Position numbers and translations under genes: made by a program. From Gammaproteobacteria bacterium (GTDB taxonomy: Bacteria; Pseudomonadota; Gammaproteobacteria; Steroidobacterales; Steroidobacteraceae), in assembly GCA_030038645.1 (NCBI GenBank), contig JASHSR010000515.1, forward strand, positions 1 to 7,319: a DNA stretch of 7,319 bases, in the 5' to 3' direction. This document shows positions 6,152 to 7,319 of this stretch, piece after piece. Positions within the stretch are counted from its first letter, which is position 1. Each line of letters opens with the position of its first letter. The notes beneath the pieces are model-generated. The model ran no database searches. It worked only from the letters and a program-made list of their open reading frames with translations, and was not told the origin of the DNA.

Positions 6152-7319
6152 ATGCCCGAAGCCTCCGGGCCTACTTCACCCAGCGCGATCGCGGGGAGCA
6201 TGCCGGCCTCGAAGCAGGCGGCATTACCTGCCGAGGAGCAGATTCTCACCGCTCCCCCGGGTCAGCGCAGCGGAATGGGCCTGGCTTTGTCCGGCGGCGG
6301 CTTTCGGGCCTCTCTGTTCGGTCTCGGGACCTTGTGGCGTATGAATGAGCTGGGCTGGCTCAAGTCGCTGCATAGAATCACCAGCGTTTCCGGAGGCTCC
6401 CTTACAGCCGGCGTGCTTGCCGCGAGGTGGGGCGAGCTCGAGTTCGATTCGACCGGACGTGCGACGAATTTCGAAGCCATCGTCGTGTCTCGCTTGCGCG
6501 CATTCTGCACGACGACCCTTGACTGGAAGGCGGGCCTCTGCGCGCTCATCCCCCTTGTGACGGCCGCGGGAGTAACCCGCCGAGCGTACGACCGACGACT
6601 GGTGAAGGATTCCCACGGCCGCATCGCGCGGCTTGCCGATCTGCCGCCCCCTGGCGTGGGTCCGGACTTCGTGTTCTATGCGACGTGTTTTCAAACCGGA
6701 TCGAGCTTTCGTTTCAGTCGCGAGGGATTGTACGACTGGAAGCTCGGCACACTGCGCGAATTGGATATCAGCCTCGGCACGGCGCTCGCCGCTTCCGCGG
6801 GCTTTCCACCGTTTCTCTCACCTCTTCGTCTGCGTACCGACCCCCGAAAATGGGGCGACAAGTCCCATCTAAGAGGACTGGAGCACGCTGACCGCATTCG
6901 CGCTCGGCTGTTTCTCGGGGACGGCGGCGTCTACGACAATATGGGGATCGAGGCGCTCTGGCGAAACATGGCCTGTGTCCTGGTAAGTGACGCCGGTGCG
7001 CCATTTGCCTTCCAGCGCAGCCCCTGGCGCAACTGGCCAGGCCAACTGGGTAGGGTCCGCGACATTCTCATCGACCAAACGCGTGCTCTGCGCAAGCGCA
7101 TGCTGATCAGGGATCTGCAGACAAAGACGTACGAGGGAGCCTACTGGGGAATCAACACGCTCATCGGCGAATACACGGCCACACCGCCCATGTGCACGGA
7201 TGGAGCGACGACCCAATCTCTAGCGCACATTGGCACTCGTCTGCGGGCAATGGATCACCGGACTCAGCAGCGGCTGATCAACTGGGGCTACGCGCTGGCC
7301 GATGCGGCGATCCGCACGC
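6152..7319 (+). CDS. Patatin-like phospholipase, N-terminal part (3' end outside window)
   Basis: The frame is open for 389 codons from ATG 6152 to the window end with no stop. Patatins are acyl hydrolases with a Ser-Asp dyad that release fatty acids from membrane lipids. Seen: the oxyanion-hole motif MGLALSGGGFRASLFGLG (42-59, with GGGFR at 48-52), and the nucleophile elbow SVSGGS with S80 as the catalytic serine. The first position of the GXSXG elbow is Ser (S78) rather than Gly, common in bacterial members. The DGG motif at 257-259 (LGDGGVYDNMG) supplies the catalytic Asp. No signal peptide is seen; the first ~40 residues are Pro/Ala/Ser-rich. ATG 6152 is the most upstream start after an in-frame TAA and has GAAG 7 nt before it; ATG 6200 (GGGGAG nearby) is an alternative. 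About 73% of sampled codons end in G/C, lower than gltD. A metabolic, effector or defence role cannot be chosen from this sequence. Confidence 0.9.
   Translation, partial: MPEASGPTSPSAIAGSMPASKQAALPAEEQILTAPPGQRSGMGLALSGGGFRASLFGLGTLWRMNELGWLKSLHRITSVSGGSLTAGVLAARWGELEFDSTGRATNFEAIVVSRLRAFCTTTLDWKAGLCALIPLVTAAGVTRRAYDRRLVKDSHGRIARLADLPPPGVGPDFVFYATCFQTGSSFRFSREGLYDWKLGTLRELDISLGTALAASAGFPPFLSPLRLRTDPRKWGDKSHLRGLEHADRIRARLFLGDGGVYDNMGIEALWRNMACVLVSDAGAPFAFQRSPWRNWPGQLGRVRDILIDQTRALRKRMLIRDLQTKTYEGAYWGINTLIGEYTATPPMCTDGATTQSLAHIGTRLRAMDHRTQQRLINWGYALADAAIRT

Noticed and set aside
5892..6344. Plus-strand ORF of 150 codons spanning the MBL start and the patatin start
   Set aside because: It runs antisense to the MBL metal motif and then out of frame with the patatin motifs; its translation is Ser/Pro/Arg-rich with no domain.
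6337..6346. GCGTATGAAT inside the patatin gene, matching one arm of the dyad sites
   Set aside because: Only one arm is present and no partner arm lies 7 bp away; it encodes ordinary patatin codons, so it is probably chance.

Overview
The window is GC-rich bacterial DNA, most likely from a proteobacterium and perhaps a betaproteobacterium. This rests on the adjacent gltB-gltD pair, very high third-position GC in the core genes, and the style of the TIR/TPR regulator-like protein; the exact taxon cannot be read from the sequence. A conserved metabolic locus occupies the left end. An accessory-looking region with changing base composition and broken genes fills the right half.

Layout: positions 1-552 are the 3' end of gltB (glutamate synthase large subunit). 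It is followed after 4 bases by a complete gltD (557-2041); together they make the NADPH-dependent GOGAT that turns glutamine plus 2-oxoglutarate into two glutamates. A 100-base convergent gap holds a perfect 16-bp tandem duplication. On the minus strand, 2142-4106 encodes a 654-residue protein with an N-terminal TIR domain, an Ala/Pro linker, a TolB/FlgO-like domain and a TPR-like helical C-terminus. It starts at TTG behind a good Shine-Dalgarno, and its leader carries two possible small ORFs.

From about 4250 to 6150 the sequence looks like a mosaic. It contains a frameshifted and probably 3'-truncated small coiled-coil gene (4553-4796) and an AT-rich patch. Two near-identical 25-bp dyad-symmetric sites lie 77 bp apart upstream of an unrecognised 262-residue gene (4922-5710). 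A minus-strand metallo-beta-lactamase-fold gene (start 6034) has a recognisable N-terminal half, but its last ~65 codons run antisense through the unrecognised gene. Hand counts of codon third positions give about 95% GC in a stretch of gltD, about 86% in the TIR gene, about 70% in the MBL and patatin genes, and about 57% at the end of the 262-residue gene. This suggests that gene was acquired separately.

The right end (6152-7319, open at the window edge) encodes a patatin-like phospholipase with the full set of catalytic motifs. TIR, MBL and patatin domains all occur as parts of known anti-phage systems, but no cyclase, sensor or other partner is visible here. A joint defence role is therefore only a hypothesis. 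The best lead for something undescribed is the orphan 262-residue gene with its paired dyad operators, apparently dropped between two damaged genes.
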